Source: Psychrobacter sp. M13 | GTDB lineage: Bacteria; Pseudomonadota; Gammaproteobacteria; Pseudomonadales; Moraxellaceae | NCBI RefSeq assembly: GCF_030718935.1 | Contig: NZ_CP132194.1 | Coordinates: 372,001 to 436,000, forward strand | DNA: 64,000 nt | Direction of reading: 5' to 3' | Shown: positions 1-9,490 of the stretch, in pieces | Numbering within the stretch: position 1 is the first letter of the stretch | Layout of the letters: every line of letters starts with the position of its first letter | Notes under the pieces: model-generated | What the model saw: only the letters and a program-made list of their open reading frames with translations | Told to the model about the DNA's origin: nothing | Databases searched by the model: none | Translations under genes and position numbers: made by a program

Positions 1-374
1 GTGGTGGACTCATCGATTTGCTCGCAGACGACTACGGTCTGCCCAGCAGCAATAAGTCTTGCCATATAGCTGTCGGCGGCATGAAACGGCACACCTGCCA
101 TCGCGATAGTATTGCCTGCTTTATCGGTACCACGACGGGTCAAAGTGATATCTAATATCTGCGCGGCGCGTTTGGCATCGTCAAAAAACAGCTCATAAAA
201 ATCGCCCATCCGATACAGCAGCAGTGCCTGTGGATAGTTCACTTTCATCGTCAAATACTGCACCATCATTGGCGTATGATCGTCCAAATCGTAGACTGCA
301 TCACCGATTGTGAGTACTTTAGAGGTGGGGCTATTGGATGAGTGCTGATTTTGGGTGGCTGGTTTTACGGGCAT
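1..374 (-). CDS. mutS: DNA mismatch repair protein MutS, N-terminal part (partial)
   Basis: The reverse strand reads from an ATG at 374 to the window edge, giving 124 residues with no stop. After about 35 residues of variable leader the sequence follows the MutS mismatch-recognition domain [21 protein letters not shown], then the conserved stretches [16 protein letters not shown] and VVCEQI. The family's mismatch-probing Phe lies in the GDFYELF motif. MutS is a cytoplasmic ATPase that binds base mismatches and recruits MutL; its ATPase domain lies outside this window. The gene is divergent from secA across a 266-bp spacer. The leader before the domain is a little longer than in Escherichia coli, so the start is the least certain part. 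Confidence 0.95.
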   Translation of the reverse strand, partial: MPVKPATQNQHSSNSPTSKVLTIGDAVYDLDDHTPMMVQYLTMKVNYPQALLLYRMGDFYELFFDDAKRAAQILDITLTRRGTDKAGNTIAMAGVPFHAADSYMARLIAAGQTVVVCEQIDEST

Positions 375-640
375 GCAAGATCTCTTATTTGATATATTGG
401 TGTTGCTTGATGATTGCTATTTTAACATGCCTTAGGGCATTTATACCGCAGCAAATATCTGTCTACGGCTCTTGTATTCATCGGCATCATAACCATATAT
501 AATGTCGACATCTTTAAGTTGATACTCAGTTGTTTTTACAACAGCCCCTAATAACAGTCGCATATGACAGATATAAAAAAAGCGGGGCTCTAAAGCACAT
601 TAATTATTGCAAATTATCAAAAATTTTATAGGTTAAAATT

Positions 641-3481
641 ATGTTATCGAAGATTGTAGGCAGTGTGGTAGGTACCAAAAATGATCGTGAACTCAAACGT
701 ATGCGCCGTGTTGTCACTAAGATCAATGCCCATGAGCCCAGCATTCAAGCCTTGAGTGATGAGCAGCTGCAACAAAAAACTGTAGAGTTCAAAGAGCGCT
801 TTCAAAAGGGCGAGAGTCTAGATGCGCTATTACCCGAAGCTTTTGCCGTGTGTCGTGAAGCGTCCTTACGCATCACAGGTATGCGTCACTACGACGTGCA
901 GCTGATCGGTGGTATTACCTTGCACGAAGGCAAAATCGCTGAGATGAAGACGGGTGAGGGTAAAACCTTGATGGCGACCCTAGCCATTTATCTGAATGCT
1001 GTTAGCGCTAAAGGCGTGCATGTGGTCACAGTGAATGACTATCTCGCAGCTCGTGATGCGGATTTGAACCGTCCTTTATTTAACTTCTTGGGATTAAAGG
1101 TGGGCGTTATCTACTCGCAGCAGCCGCCACAAGAGAAGGTTGAAGCTTATCAAGCGGACATCACTTACGGTACTAACAACGAATATGGTTTTGATTATCT
1201 ACGCGATAATATGGTGTTTAGTTTACAAGAGAAAAAGCAACGCCCGCTGAACTTTTGTATTATTGATGAGATTGACTCTATCTTGATCGATGAGGCACGG
1301 ACACCGCTTATCATCTCAGGTCAAGCGGAAGACTCATCTCGGATGTATGCGCTGATTAATACTATTATTCCAGTGCTGATACGTTCAAGAGATGAAGAGG
1401 CTAATAAGAATAACGAAGAAGAAGACTTTTGGATCGATGAGAAAAACCGTCAGATTGAGATCAGTGAAAAGGGCTATGAAAAGATCGAAAGCTTTTTGAT
1501 TGAAGTTGGCGAATTAGGTCCTGAAGAGAGTTTATATAGCCCAAGTCGTCTACCACTATTGGCTCACGTACAAGCCGCTATCCGCGCGCATCATGTCTTT
1601 GTCAAAAACGTTCATTACATTGTTGATGAAGGCGAAGTGGTTATCGTTGATGAAAACACAGGCCGTACGATGCCAGGTCGTCGCTGGTCAGAGGGCTTAC
1701 ACCAAGCGGTCGAAGCCAAAGAAGGTTGTGATATCCAAGCGGAGAACCAAACGCTTGCGACAACGACTTTTCAGAACTTTTTCCGTCTATATGAAAAGCT
1801 ATCAGGGATGACAGGCACAGCTGATACCGAAGCGGCTGAGTTCAAGTCGACTTATGACTTAGATGTTATCGTTATTCCAACGCACAAGCCTATTGCGCGG
1901 GTGGATATGGACGATCAGATCTTTTTAACTAAGCTTGGCAAATACAAGGGCATCATCCGCGAGATCAAAGAGATTCAGGCCAAAGGCGCACCTGTGCTCG
2001 TCGGTACAGCGACTATTGAGGCCAGTGAGGAGTTATCGTACTTACTGGATCAAGAAAGCGTTAAACATAATGTCCTAAATGCCAAGCAGCATGAGCGTGA
2101 GGCAGAGATTATTGCGCAGGCAGGTAGTCCAAAATCAGTGACTATCGCTACTAACATGGCAGGTCGTGGTACGGATATTATCTTGGGTGGTAACTGGCAG
2201 TCATTTATCGAAGACATCGATTCTGTCAGTCCTGAAGAGATGCAACGCCACAAAGCAGCATGGCAAATCAAACATGATGAAGTCGTTGCCGCAGGTGGCT
2301 TACATATCGTTGGCTCTGAGCGTCACGAATCGCGCCGTATCGATAACCAGCTACGAGGTCGTGCAGGTCGTCAGGGCGATCCTGGGATGTCGCGCTTTTT
2401 CTTATCATTAGAAGATGATCTTATGCGTATTTTCGCAGGGGATCGCGTGGTCAATATGATGCGAGCGATGGGTCTCAAAGAAGACGAGGCCATCGAGCAT
2501 AAGATGGTATCCAAATCTATTGAGAACGCACAAGGTAAAGTTGAAAGCCGCGACTTTGATGCGCGTAAAAACCTACTAAAATATGATGACGTCGCCAATG
2601 AGCAGCGTAAAGTCATCTACGGTCAGCGTGATGATCTACTCGATGAGACTGATTTATTAGAAGCCATTGAGGTGATGAACTTCGAGGTCTATAACGCCAT
2701 GATCAATCAGTTTATTCCACCAGGCTCTATTGATGATCAGTGGAATGTTGATGGTTTAGAAGATGAGCTGGAAGACGAGTTCAAGCTCTATATGCCGATC
2801 AATGACTGGCTAGATGAAGATCGTCGTCTTGATGAAGAGGCGCTACGAGCAAAAATCGTTGATACCGCGCTGGAGCATTATCATAGCCGCCGCGAGCAGA
2901 TGGGAGAGAAAAACGCTGCTCAGCTTGAGCGTCACTTTATGCTTCAAAGTCTCGATAAGCATTGGAAAGAGCATCTTACGCAGATGGATCAGCTGCGTAA
3001 AGGGATTCACTTGCGTGGCTATGCGCAGAAAAACCCTGAGCAAGAGTACAAGCGTGAGTCGTTTGAGCTGTTTCAGATGATGCTTGGCGCTATTAAGTCT
3101 GAGACGGTACAGGATTTATCGCGAGTACATATCCCAAGTAAAGAAGAGATGGAAGCACTAGAAGAGCAAAAACGGGCTGATCGCGAGCGCATGCAGATGC
3201 AGTTTGAGCATAATGATGCTAGTGGTATCGAGAATGATGGCCAGCAGCCTGCTAATGCCAATCAGGGTCAGTCTAATCAAAGTGCGCGTAGCAATGCTCG
3301 TACTAATGGTCAAATGCGAGTCAACTTGAGTGGTGGCGTAGCAGCGGCTGGTGCAGGTGCAGCGATTGATGAGGGCGCGCAAGCCGAGCCTAATCCATAT
3401 GCTAATATGAATGTAAGTCGTAATGCGGCTTGTCCTTGTGGCTCAAACCTCAAGTATAAGCAATGTCATGGCAAAATTTAA
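641..3481 (+). CDS. secA: Preprotein translocase ATPase SecA
   Basis: SecA is the motor that pushes unfolded preproteins through SecYEG. The 946-residue product carries the Walker A motif MKTGEGKT at about 102-109 and the DEAD-box variant DEID at 209-212, followed by [15 protein letters not shown], and the second nucleotide-binding fold with [10 protein letters not shown] and [13 protein letters not shown]. The C-terminus has a Gly/Ala/Asn-rich linker and then the zinc and SecB-binding tail, with CPCG and a final CH in the last 16 residues. It is about 45 residues longer than the E. coli protein, partly in the linker. The start has only a weak ribosome site (TAGGTT). No secM-like upstream gene is seen, so the E. 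coli style of export-sensing control is probably absent. Confidence 0.98.
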   Translation: MLSKIVGSVVGTKNDRELKRMRRVVTKINAHEPSIQALSDEQLQQKTVEFKERFQKGESLDALLPEAFAVCREASLRITGMRHYDVQLIGGITLHEGKIAEMKTGEGKTLMATLAIYLNAVSAKGVHVVTVNDYLAARDADLNRPLFNFLGLKVGVIYSQQPPQEKVEAYQADITYGTNNEYGFDYLRDNMVFSLQEKKQRPLNFCIIDEIDSILIDEARTPLIISGQAEDSSRMYALINTIIPVLIRSRDEEANKNNEEEDFWIDEKNRQIEISEKGYEKIESFLIEVGELGPEESLYSPSRLPLLAHVQAAIRAHHVFVKNVHYIVDEGEVVIVDENTGRTMPGRRWSEGLHQAVEAKEGCDIQAENQTLATTTFQNFFRLYEKLSGMTGTADTEAAEFKSTYDLDVIVIPTHKPIARVDMDDQIFLTKLGKYKGIIREIKEIQAKGAPVLVGTATIEASEELSYLLDQESVKHNVLNAKQHEREAEIIAQAGSPKSVTIATNMAGRGTDIILGGNWQSFIEDIDSVSPEEMQRHKAAWQIKHDEVVAAGGLHIVGSERHESRRIDNQLRGRAGRQGDPGMSRFFLSLEDDLMRIFAGDRVVNMMRAMGLKEDEAIEHKMVSKSIENAQGKVESRDFDARKNLLKYDDVANEQRKVIYGQRDDLLDETDLLEAIEVMNFEVYNAMINQFIPPGSIDDQWNVDGLEDELEDEFKLYMPINDWLDEDRRLDEEALRAKIVDTALEHYHSRREQMGEKNAAQLERHFMLQSLDKHWKEHLTQMDQLRKGIHLRGYAQKNPEQEYKRESFELFQMMLGAIKSETVQDLSRVHIPSKEEMEALEEQKRADRERMQMQFEHNDASGIENDGQQPANANQGQSNQSARSNARTNGQMRVNLSGGVAAAGAGAAIDEGAQAEPNPYANMNVSRNAACPCGSNLKYKQCHGKI

Positions 3482-3579
3482 TAACGGGTAGTTATTAGTA
3501 GTTATCGCTTACAAATTCAACATAGGCGTTGATAAGCGGACGCGCTATAGTATTTTGCATATCAGAGTCTGGCATACTG

Positions 3580-3609
3580 TTATTTGACATGTAGTTATTT
3601 GATATATAG
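3580..3609. repeat. 15-bp tandem duplication
   Basis: Two adjacent 15-bp units (TTATTTGACATGTAG and TTATTTGATATATAG) differ at two positions. They lie 30 bp before the start of the downstream lipoprotein gene, so they fall in its promoter or leader. Confidence 0.7.
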
Positions 3610-3639
3610 GCATTTAGCATCTTAATTTAGGAGTAGGGT

Positions 3640-4173
3640 ATGAGTTTAAGATCATTACAACAGTTTCGCTCGTCCGTTATTGCAGCAACTTTACTAGCTG
3701 GCGTCATTGGGCTTAGTGCTTGTCAGCAGCAAGCTGAAGTAGAGCCAAGCTTAGAAGAGGATATCGCAGCTGAACAAGCCGTGCCAATGTCAGCAGATCC
3801 AGCCGAGCCAAATGATATAGTAGTGGCAACCGACGATGCTACACTGAATGAAGTCACCGATGATACCATTGCTAACGTCAATGCTGATGTGACGCAAATG
3901 ATCTATCTATGCTCACCTGAACTAAAAGTTGAAGCGACTTATAAAGATGACGAAAATAGTGTGGTGCTAGTGACCGATAAAGGTACAGTGAGTCTGAACA
4001 AGACCAATGAAGGCGCTAACCCTGAAGTATTTGAAGGTAGTACGGCACTAGATGGCGGTCAAGGTTTTGTGCAGTGGCGTACGGCGCATACTGAGCGTGC
4101 AACGGGTGTCATACGTACCGCAGGCGCTGATGAATCTAATGTTGATACTTATGAGTGTAATAAAGCCAGTTAG
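3640..4173 (+). CDS. Outer-membrane-type lipoprotein, possible MliC-like domain
   Basis: A 177-residue protein with a lipoprotein signal peptide: charged N-terminus, hydrophobic stretch, and lipobox LSAC with the lipidated Cys at 28. Residues about 30-85 are acidic, Ala/Asp/Glu-rich and probably a flexible tether. The C-terminal 90 residues begin with YLC and end with YEC, with a predicted beta-rich segment between them (KVEATYKDDENSVVLV). This spacing of two cysteines and the Y-x-C opening recall the MliC/PliC lysozyme-inhibitor fold, but the match is by eye and weak. The ribosome site AGGAG lies 7 bp before the ATG. It appears to be a single-gene unit, ended by a strong hairpin at 4196-4243. 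Lipoprotein is sure; lysozyme inhibition is a guess. Confidence 0.8.
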   Translation: MSLRSLQQFRSSVIAATLLAGVIGLSACQQQAEVEPSLEEDIAAEQAVPMSADPAEPNDIVVATDDATLNEVTDDTIANVNADVTQMIYLCSPELKVEATYKDDENSVVLVTDKGTVSLNKTNEGANPEVFEGSTALDGGQGFVQWRTAHTERATGVIRTAGADESNVDTYECNKAS

Positions 4174-4195
4174 TTAAATCTCTATTAATTGAACC

Positions 4196-4243
4196 TTTAC
4201 AAAGCAAAAAAGCAACGATAACGTTGCTTTTTTGCTTTGTAAA
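4196..4243. terminator. Bidirectional intrinsic terminator
   Basis: A perfect 22-bp inverted repeat (arms 4196-4217 and 4222-4243) with a 4-nt loop. Each arm contains an A/T run, so either transcript would end in a stem followed by U residues. It separates the convergent lipoprotein gene and DUF2382 gene. Confidence 0.9.
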
Positions 4244-4312
4244 ATTTATGTCTGTCAGTTTTATGATTATACGTTTAATGAGTTTCTATCATTACCTCTA
4301 AGTTTAGGGTTA

Positions 4313-4960
4313 TTACTTAACGATAGGCCTATTACCATGATCTAAGAACCCTTCCTCTTGTACATCCAGCTCCTCATGCTTAAGCTCGACTTCTATGTTA
4401 TCGACATGAGTATGTACGCTTTTATTTATCGCAACTTCTTGGATAGCATAAGTCTGCTTGGTAATAGTCGCAACTTGTCTGGATATTACGATCTCAATAG
4501 GTGCATCGCCTATAGCCACTTGTTTATCATTAACAGTAATCACCGCTTTACTATCCAAAGAGGGCTCAACATGACGTAAGATATCTTTATCATCATAATT
4601 ACCTGACAATAGATCACGGCTTTCGGCATCGTGGTATTCGGTTTGGACAGTGATATATTCTTCGACCAACTCGATTGGCACTTCGATCATTTTAGTGCGT
4701 TGATGCTTAGTCACGGTGACGCGACCAGTATCTAGGCGCTCTTTGTTGATTACTGGGCGCTCTTCTAATAGCTCTAGATAACCACCTCCACCTCGAATAG
4801 CCGCTACTTCTTTATCAACAGTACTATCTGCGGCAGCAAGCGTATTGTCATTGCTTTCATTAACAACTCTCGTGTTATCAGTAGCAGTAGCAGTAGCAGT
4901 AGCAGTAGGAGATAAGGTAGGGTTTTCAGTTAAGTTATTACTGTTATTATCATTATTCAT
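4313..4960 (-). CDS. DUF2382 (YsnF/AvaK-type) domain protein without PRC barrel
   Basis: A 215-residue acidic protein with no signal peptide. Residues about 55-200 match the DUF2382 pattern: an opening LELLEERPVINKERLDTGRV, then alternating strands rich in V, E, K and R, ending HEELDVQEEG. DUF2382 proteins are often stress-induced; their biochemical role is not established. The N-terminal 55 residues are low-complexity Asn/Thr and include five Thr-Ala pairs encoded by a 6-bp repeat. It is a shorter paralogue of the gene at 5278-6126, sharing LELLEER and the EELD ending but lacking the PRC-barrel half. The ribosome site AAAGGA is good. The 317-bp gap to the upstream paralogue contains that gene's terminator, so this gene probably has its own promoter. 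Confidence 0.85.
   Translation of the reverse strand: MNNDNNSNNLTENPTLSPTATATATATDNTRVVNESNDNTLAAADSTVDKEVAAIRGGGGYLELLEERPVINKERLDTGRVTVTKHQRTKMIEVPIELVEEYITVQTEYHDAESRDLLSGNYDDKDILRHVEPSLDSKAVITVNDKQVAIGDAPIEIVISRQVATITKQTYAIQEVAINKSVHTHVDNIEVELKHEELDVQEEGFLDHGNRPIVK
4881..4908. repeat. 6-bp microsatellite inside coding sequence
   Basis: GTAGCA is repeated four times and followed by GTAG. On the coding strand it encodes an alternating Ala-Thr run. Copy-number change would lengthen or shorten the run by two residues without shifting frame. Confidence 0.85.
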
Positions 4961-5277
4961 AGTATAAGTCCTTTAGTTTGAAAACAGGTAATAGGCAACT
5001 ATATAAAAGTAAATCAGCTAGTAATCTGTTAACGATATTAAATGCAATAAAGCTCATTGATAATAATGTATACCTTATAAGCTCAGTTATCATTAGTATC
5101 AAAGTATATTTTAGTAAGTTATAAAATATGCTGCCATAAAAAAAGACCAGAGACGGACTCTGGCCTTAATTCACTAAACTAAATTACTTAAAACTAAGTT
5201 ACTTATCAATAATCTTATAAGTAATAAAGAGTAGCGGCTATTATTTGTTAACCAATAATGAGTCAACAATTAGCTTA
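4961..5277. other. Spacer between the two DUF2382 genes
   Basis: This 317-bp AT-rich stretch holds the terminator of the upstream gene at 5137-5167 and, presumably, the promoter of the 4313-4960 gene. No small open frame with a ribosome site was seen. Confidence 0.6.
5137..5167 (-). terminator. Intrinsic terminator of the PRC/DUF2382 gene
   Basis: On the reverse strand CCAGAG, a 5-nt loop and CTCTGG, with flanking AAG/CTT pairs, are followed by a run of seven to eight T residues. It lies 110 bp after the stop of the 5278-6126 gene. Confidence 0.8.
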
Positions 5278-6126
5278 TTACATACCACGAGCGCGGCGTA
5301 CGTCTTCTGCAGTGATGTTGTCACCTTCGTACAAGGCACCATTAGCATCTACTACGTTACCATCACGATCAATATCTAGCTCTTCACGTTGGATAGTATC
5401 AACGATGGTCTCAGTATGACGCTCAGTGGTTTTACCGACATTAACTTCTTCAGTGACATAAGTCTCTTTACCAACGCGAGCACGTTCTGCTTCTAGTTGA
5501 ACTTCAACCGTACCAGTACCATCTACATCGCCAATACGCTTGTCAGTCATGCGGTCTACATTAGTACGTTCGATATGCGCATGCTCTTCTTCTAGCTCAA
5601 CTTCTACATTGCGCTCTTCAGTTACGACATGCTTACCGACTTTAACAAGACCCGCTACAATACGATCTTTATTTACGGTCAAACGCTCTTCTAAAAGCTC
5701 TAAGGTATTTGGCGCATCATAGTTAGTATCAGTAAATTCCATACGCTCTTCGGTTGGAATAGTATCTGCTACAAACGCTTTACGATCATTCTCATATTGC
5801 TCTTTATAGCTGTACTGATAGTCATGGTCATACTGCTCCATAGCTTCTACTTGAGACTTGGTCAAGCTGTCAAAGAACACATCATCACCAACGATACGAG
5901 CTAACCCTGCTGGTACTAATACTTCTTTTGAGCTGAACCAACCGCCTGCATCTACGATTAGGTAACGAATACGACCTGTAGTATCTTCTACTAGAGCACC
6001 ATCGATTTTACCGATTTTTTCTTCATTAACGCCATAAGCCGTTTTGTGAGTTGGATCATAATAGTCGTCACCAATTAGATCACGGTGAGTTGCTTGAATA
6101 TCTTGTAAACGAATTAGTTGGCTCAT
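5278..6126 (-). CDS. PRC-barrel and DUF2382 domain protein (YsnF-like)
   Basis: A 282-residue cytoplasmic protein in two parts. Residues about 15-100 form a PRC-barrel, with KIGKIDGALVEDTTGRIRYL and DAGGWFSSKEVLVPAG. Residues about 140-262 form a DUF2382 domain, with LELLEERLTVNKDRI and an alternating charged beta pattern ending in REELDIDRDGN. This two-domain architecture recurs in proteins linked to stress tolerance, but no enzymatic function is known. The ribosome site AAAGGACG lies 7 bp before the ATG. It lies upstream of the shorter paralogue at 4313-4960 and has its own terminator. Confidence 0.92.
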   Translation of the reverse strand: MSQLIRLQDIQATHRDLIGDDYYDPTHKTAYGVNEEKIGKIDGALVEDTTGRIRYLIVDAGGWFSSKEVLVPAGLARIVGDDVFFDSLTKSQVEAMEQYDHDYQYSYKEQYENDRKAFVADTIPTEERMEFTDTNYDAPNTLELLEERLTVNKDRIVAGLVKVGKHVVTEERNVEVELEEEHAHIERTNVDRMTDKRIGDVDGTGTVEVQLEAERARVGKETYVTEEVNVGKTTERHTETIVDTIQREELDIDRDGNVVDANGALYEGDNITAEDVRRARGM

Positions 6127-6569
6127 TATTGTCGTCCTTTTATATGAGTAAATGTTGATTATTAATATTAAAATTCAAAAACACTAGCGTCAGAAACAAC
6201 GCTAAGTAAAATCTTTCGTTATATGCAAATGACTGTTTAAATAATTAATATCTAAGTAATAAATAGTCTTAAAAATGTTTTGCCTCAACTTGTAATAATA
6301 GTAGCACTCAGGTTTTTGATGAGATATATGCGCGAGGTAGCAAAATGTGCGCTAGACGTAAAGGCGTGTAATAGGCTGTAAATGCCATAACATCCTTTGG
6401 GTATAAGTTAACGTGTTTTTACAGTGTCGGTGGATATGTGTTGTTTTGACGAGTCTTCAAAAGAAGCAAACAAAAAAACCGCATTGACTAGAGCCAATGC
6501 GGTGGTCATTATCAAAACTTTCAGATTATTTTTTAAATCTATGTGCTGCAACTAATACTTTGGCAGCTG
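6127..6569. other. Spacer between the thiolase and PRC/DUF2382 genes
   Basis: This 443-bp AT-rich stretch holds the reverse-strand thiolase terminator at 6472-6502 and, nearer 6127, the presumed promoter of the PRC/DUF2382 gene. No convincing small gene or RNA was found. Confidence 0.6.
6472..6502 (-). terminator. Intrinsic terminator of the thiolase gene
   Basis: On the reverse strand CCGCATTG, an 8-nt loop and CAATGCGG are followed by seven T residues, 68 bp after the thiolase stop codon. Confidence 0.85.
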
Positions 6570-7763
6570 TTATGGCAATTCAATAGCCACAGCTACTGCT
6601 TCGCCGCCACCTATACATAACGTTGCAACGCCTTTTTTACCACCAGTACGCTGTAATGAATTGATTAGCGTGATTAGAATGCGAGCGCCAGAGCAGCCTA
6701 CTGGATGACCTAATGCACACGCACCGCCTTCTATATTGACCTTGGCATGATCGATAGACATTTCATCTATTGCCGCCATAGTCACCATCGCAAAAGCTTC
6801 ATTAATTTCCCAAAGATCGACATCGCTAACAGACCAGCCTGCGCGAGCTAAGACTTTTTCGATAGCACCAATCGGTGCGATAGTGAACTCGCTTGGATGA
6901 CGTGAGTTAGAAGCTGTGGCGACAATTCGCGCTTGATAATCTAGACCTTTAGATTTAGCTTGCGACTCTTTCATAACGACAACCGCTGCGCCACCATCTG
7001 AGATTGAACTGGCATTAGCCGCAGTGATCGTACCGTCTTTGGCAAAAGCGGGACGCAAAGTTGGGATGCGTTCAGCATTGGCTAAGCCTGGCTCTTCATC
7101 AGTATCGACCGTCTGCTCGCCTTTACGAGTCTCAAAAGTGACAGGGGTGATCTCATTATCGAAGTGACCATCTTTGATAGCAGTAAGGGCACGATTAAGC
7201 GATTCGATAGCGAACTCATCCATCTGCTCGCGAGTATAGCCTTTTTTATTAGCCATATCTTGAGCGAATTGACCCATTAGCTTGCCAGTCTCAGCATCTT
7301 CTAGACCATCTAGGAACATGTGGTCTTTGACTTCTTTGTGTCCCATACGGTAGCCGCCACGTGCACCTGGCATAATATAAGGCGCATTGGTCATCGACTC
7401 CATGCCGCCAGCCACAGCGATATCGAAGCTACCAGCTTTGATACCGTCATAAGCTTGCATCACGGCCTTAAGGCCAGAACCACAGAGCTTGTTGATAGTC
7501 ACCGCACCTGTAGCATCGGACAGGCCAGCTGCACGCATGGCTTGACGAGCTGGACCTTGACCAAGACCTGCGGTCAAAATACAACCCATAATGACTTCAT
7601 CAATATCGTCGATTGCGACCCCAGCACGGGCTACAGCAGCTTTGATTGCCGCAGCACCTAATTCGGTAGCGCTGACGTCTTTTAGTGCGCCCTGAAATCC
7701 ACCCATTGGCGTACGAGCACCGTTAACGATTACAATGGCGTCATCTGACATAGTTGCTGACAT
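6570..7763 (-). CDS. Acetyl-CoA C-acetyltransferase (thiolase)
   Basis: A 397-residue thiolase that would condense two acetyl-CoA to acetoacetyl-CoA, or cleave the product in fatty-acid breakdown. The nucleophilic Cys is Cys94 in NKLCGSGLKAV. The C-terminal motifs NEAFA, GGACALGHPVGCSGARI and CIGGGEA supply the other catalytic His and Cys. The length is typical of biosynthetic AtoB/PhaA-type thiolases. I chose the ATG at 7763 because AAGGAAA lies 9 bp upstream; an ATG 27 bp further upstream would put this ribosome site inside the gene. It appears to be monocistronic, with no beta-oxidation partner beside it, so a short-chain biosynthetic role is an inference. Confidence 0.95.
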   Translation of the reverse strand: MSATMSDDAIVIVNGARTPMGGFQGALKDVSATELGAAAIKAAVARAGVAIDDIDEVIMGCILTAGLGQGPARQAMRAAGLSDATGAVTINKLCGSGLKAVMQAYDGIKAGSFDIAVAGGMESMTNAPYIMPGARGGYRMGHKEVKDHMFLDGLEDAETGKLMGQFAQDMANKKGYTREQMDEFAIESLNRALTAIKDGHFDNEITPVTFETRKGEQTVDTDEEPGLANAERIPTLRPAFAKDGTITAANASSISDGGAAVVVMKESQAKSKGLDYQARIVATASNSRHPSEFTIAPIGAIEKVLARAGWSVSDVDLWEINEAFAMVTMAAIDEMSIDHAKVNIEGGACALGHPVGCSGARILITLINSLQRTGGKKGVATLCIGGGEAVAVAIELP

Positions 7764-7958
7764 AATTATTTTCCTTATCTTAATATTCAAATATTTTTAG
7801 AGTAGCTATACGCTACGCTCAGCCATGTTATAACAATTTTTTGCCAATTAGAGTAAGTATAAGGCGCACTAGCTAGTCAATACTACTGTAATAAGGTTAT
7901 TGCATCAGAGCTACTAGGCTATTAGAACTACTGAAATAAAGGTACTAAGCTAGAACTA

Positions 7959-9290
7959 CTAAGCGAGCTCGTCTAAACGGATCCGTACCACTTTACCTGC
8001 GATAGCCTCTAACTTTTCGATCTTTTCAATAGCTAGATTCATCTGACTCTCAACCACTGGCAAGGTTAAGATAATGACAGGCACTTGACCAACTTTATGA
8101 GCAGGTTTTTGTAGTATCGCATCGATATTGATACCAGCATCGCTTAGGATACGGGTGATATCAGCCAGTACACCTGGATTATCAAAAGCATGAACGCGTA
8201 GATAGTAACCCGTAGTCATCTGCTCCGCGCGTAATACTGGCGTATCTGATAATTGTTCAGGCTGAAAAGATAAATGCGGCACATGGTGGCCGTTATCGCC
8301 ATGATTGGTACTACTCAATACTCTTACTAGATCCATCACATCAGCCATAACTGCTGAAGCCGTTGCGCCTGCGCCTGCGCCATCGCCATAATAGAGCGTC
8401 TGACCTAAAGGATGAGAGTTTACCAACACTGCGTTTTTGACGCCATTAACATTGGCGAGTAACGTATCTTGCGGAATCAGAGTCGGATGGACGCGCAGCT
8501 CAATACCCGCGTTGTCTCCATCAGTACCCGCACGGCGTACAGCGAAGCCAACATGCTTGATACGATAGCCTAATTCTTCAGCATAACTGACATCTTGCAA
8601 AGTAATGTTTCTTATCCCTTCGCAATAGACCTTATCGAACTGTAGCGGAATACCAAAAGCAATAGAGGCTAGTAGGGCAAGCTTGTGCGCGGCATCAATA
8701 CCCTCTACATCAAAGGTCGGGTCAGCCTCGGCATAACCCAGCTCTTGCGCCTCGGTCAATACGTCAGCAAACGTGCGACCTTTATCACGCATCTCCGTCA
8801 TAATAAAATTGCCTGTACCATTGATGATACCTGCTAGCCAGTCGACTTTATTGGCTGCCAAGGCCTCGCGCATGACTTTGATAATAGGAATGCCGCCTGC
8901 GACAGCCGCTTCATAAGCAACATGTACATTATGGGCTTCGGCCAAAGCGAATATCTCGTTACCATGCTCAGCGAGCAGCGCTTTATTGGCGGTGACCACA
9001 TGCTTACCGTTTTTGATGGCATGCATAATAATATCTTTGGCAAGCGTAGTTCCGCCGATTACTTCAATAATGATATCGACATTATCACTCTCGGCGATAG
9101 CCATTAAGTCATGGTTTTGGATGATGTTTGGGTCGATATCATCACGCTGACGGCGGGTGCCAACCTCACTAATGATAATATCGCGACCGCTACGACGCTT
9201 TAGCTCGTCTAAGTTATCGTTGATTAGATTGATTACGCCGGTACCGACAGTACCTAGGCCAAGTATCGCAAGTTTAATGGATTTGCTCAC
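7959..9290 (-). CDS. hom: Homoserine dehydrogenase
   Basis: The enzyme reduces aspartate semialdehyde to homoserine, the branch point to threonine and methionine. The 443-residue protein has the Rossmann motif GLGTVGTGV at 11-19, the catalytic-domain stretches GGIPIIKVMREAL and NGTGNFIMTEM, EAQELGYAEADPTFDVEG, and a C-terminal ACT domain from about residue 350 (GVLADITRILSDAGINIDAI), so feedback control by an amino acid is likely. Translation starts at a GTG at 9290 with GAGG 8 bp upstream. It follows dsbC on the same strand after 200 bp, an arrangement familiar from pseudomonads and Acinetobacter. The usual partner thrC is not next to it here; a thiolase gene follows instead. Confidence 0.97.
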   Translation of the reverse strand: MSKSIKLAILGLGTVGTGVINLINDNLDELKRRSGRDIIISEVGTRRQRDDIDPNIIQNHDLMAIAESDNVDIIIEVIGGTTLAKDIIMHAIKNGKHVVTANKALLAEHGNEIFALAEAHNVHVAYEAAVAGGIPIIKVMREALAANKVDWLAGIINGTGNFIMTEMRDKGRTFADVLTEAQELGYAEADPTFDVEGIDAAHKLALLASIAFGIPLQFDKVYCEGIRNITLQDVSYAEELGYRIKHVGFAVRRAGTDGDNAGIELRVHPTLIPQDTLLANVNGVKNAVLVNSHPLGQTLYYGDGAGAGATASAVMADVMDLVRVLSSTNHGDNGHHVPHLSFQPEQLSDTPVLRAEQMTTGYYLRVHAFDNPGVLADITRILSDAGINIDAILQKPAHKVGQVPVIILTLPVVESQMNLAIEKIEKLEAIAGKVVRIRLDELA

Positions 9291-9409
9291 AGTATCCTCA
9301 AAAGTTTAAAGTATAAAATAAAAGGGGATGGTGGTATTCAGGTATACAGCATTTAGGAATGCAAAAATTATTTTTCATTATCGTATCATATTGCCAAGCA
9401 TCTGCCAGC

Positions 9410-9440
9410 AAATAACCACCGTTGAGATGCGTGGTTATTT
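9410..9440. terminator. Hairpin between dsbC and hom
   Basis: A perfect 10-bp stem (AAATAACCAC and GTGGTTATTT, loop 11 nt) lies 51 bp after dsbC. The T run is short, so it may be a weak terminator that lets some transcription continue into hom. Confidence 0.5.
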
Positions 9441-9443
9441 ACT

Positions 9444-9477
9444 TTAGTAGTAATCGGCTCTTAGTAGTAATCAACTA
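9444..9477. repeat. 17-bp tandem duplication
   Basis: TTAGTAGTAATCGGCTC is followed directly by TTAGTAGTAATCAACTA. The first 12 bases are identical. It sits between the dsbC stop and the hairpin at 9410-9440. Confidence 0.65.
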
Positions 9478-9490
9478 ATACAGATAATGA

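Noticed and set aside
4881..4908. Phase-variable microsatellite
   Set aside because: The unit is 6 bp, so copy changes never shift the reading frame; on-off switching is not possible.
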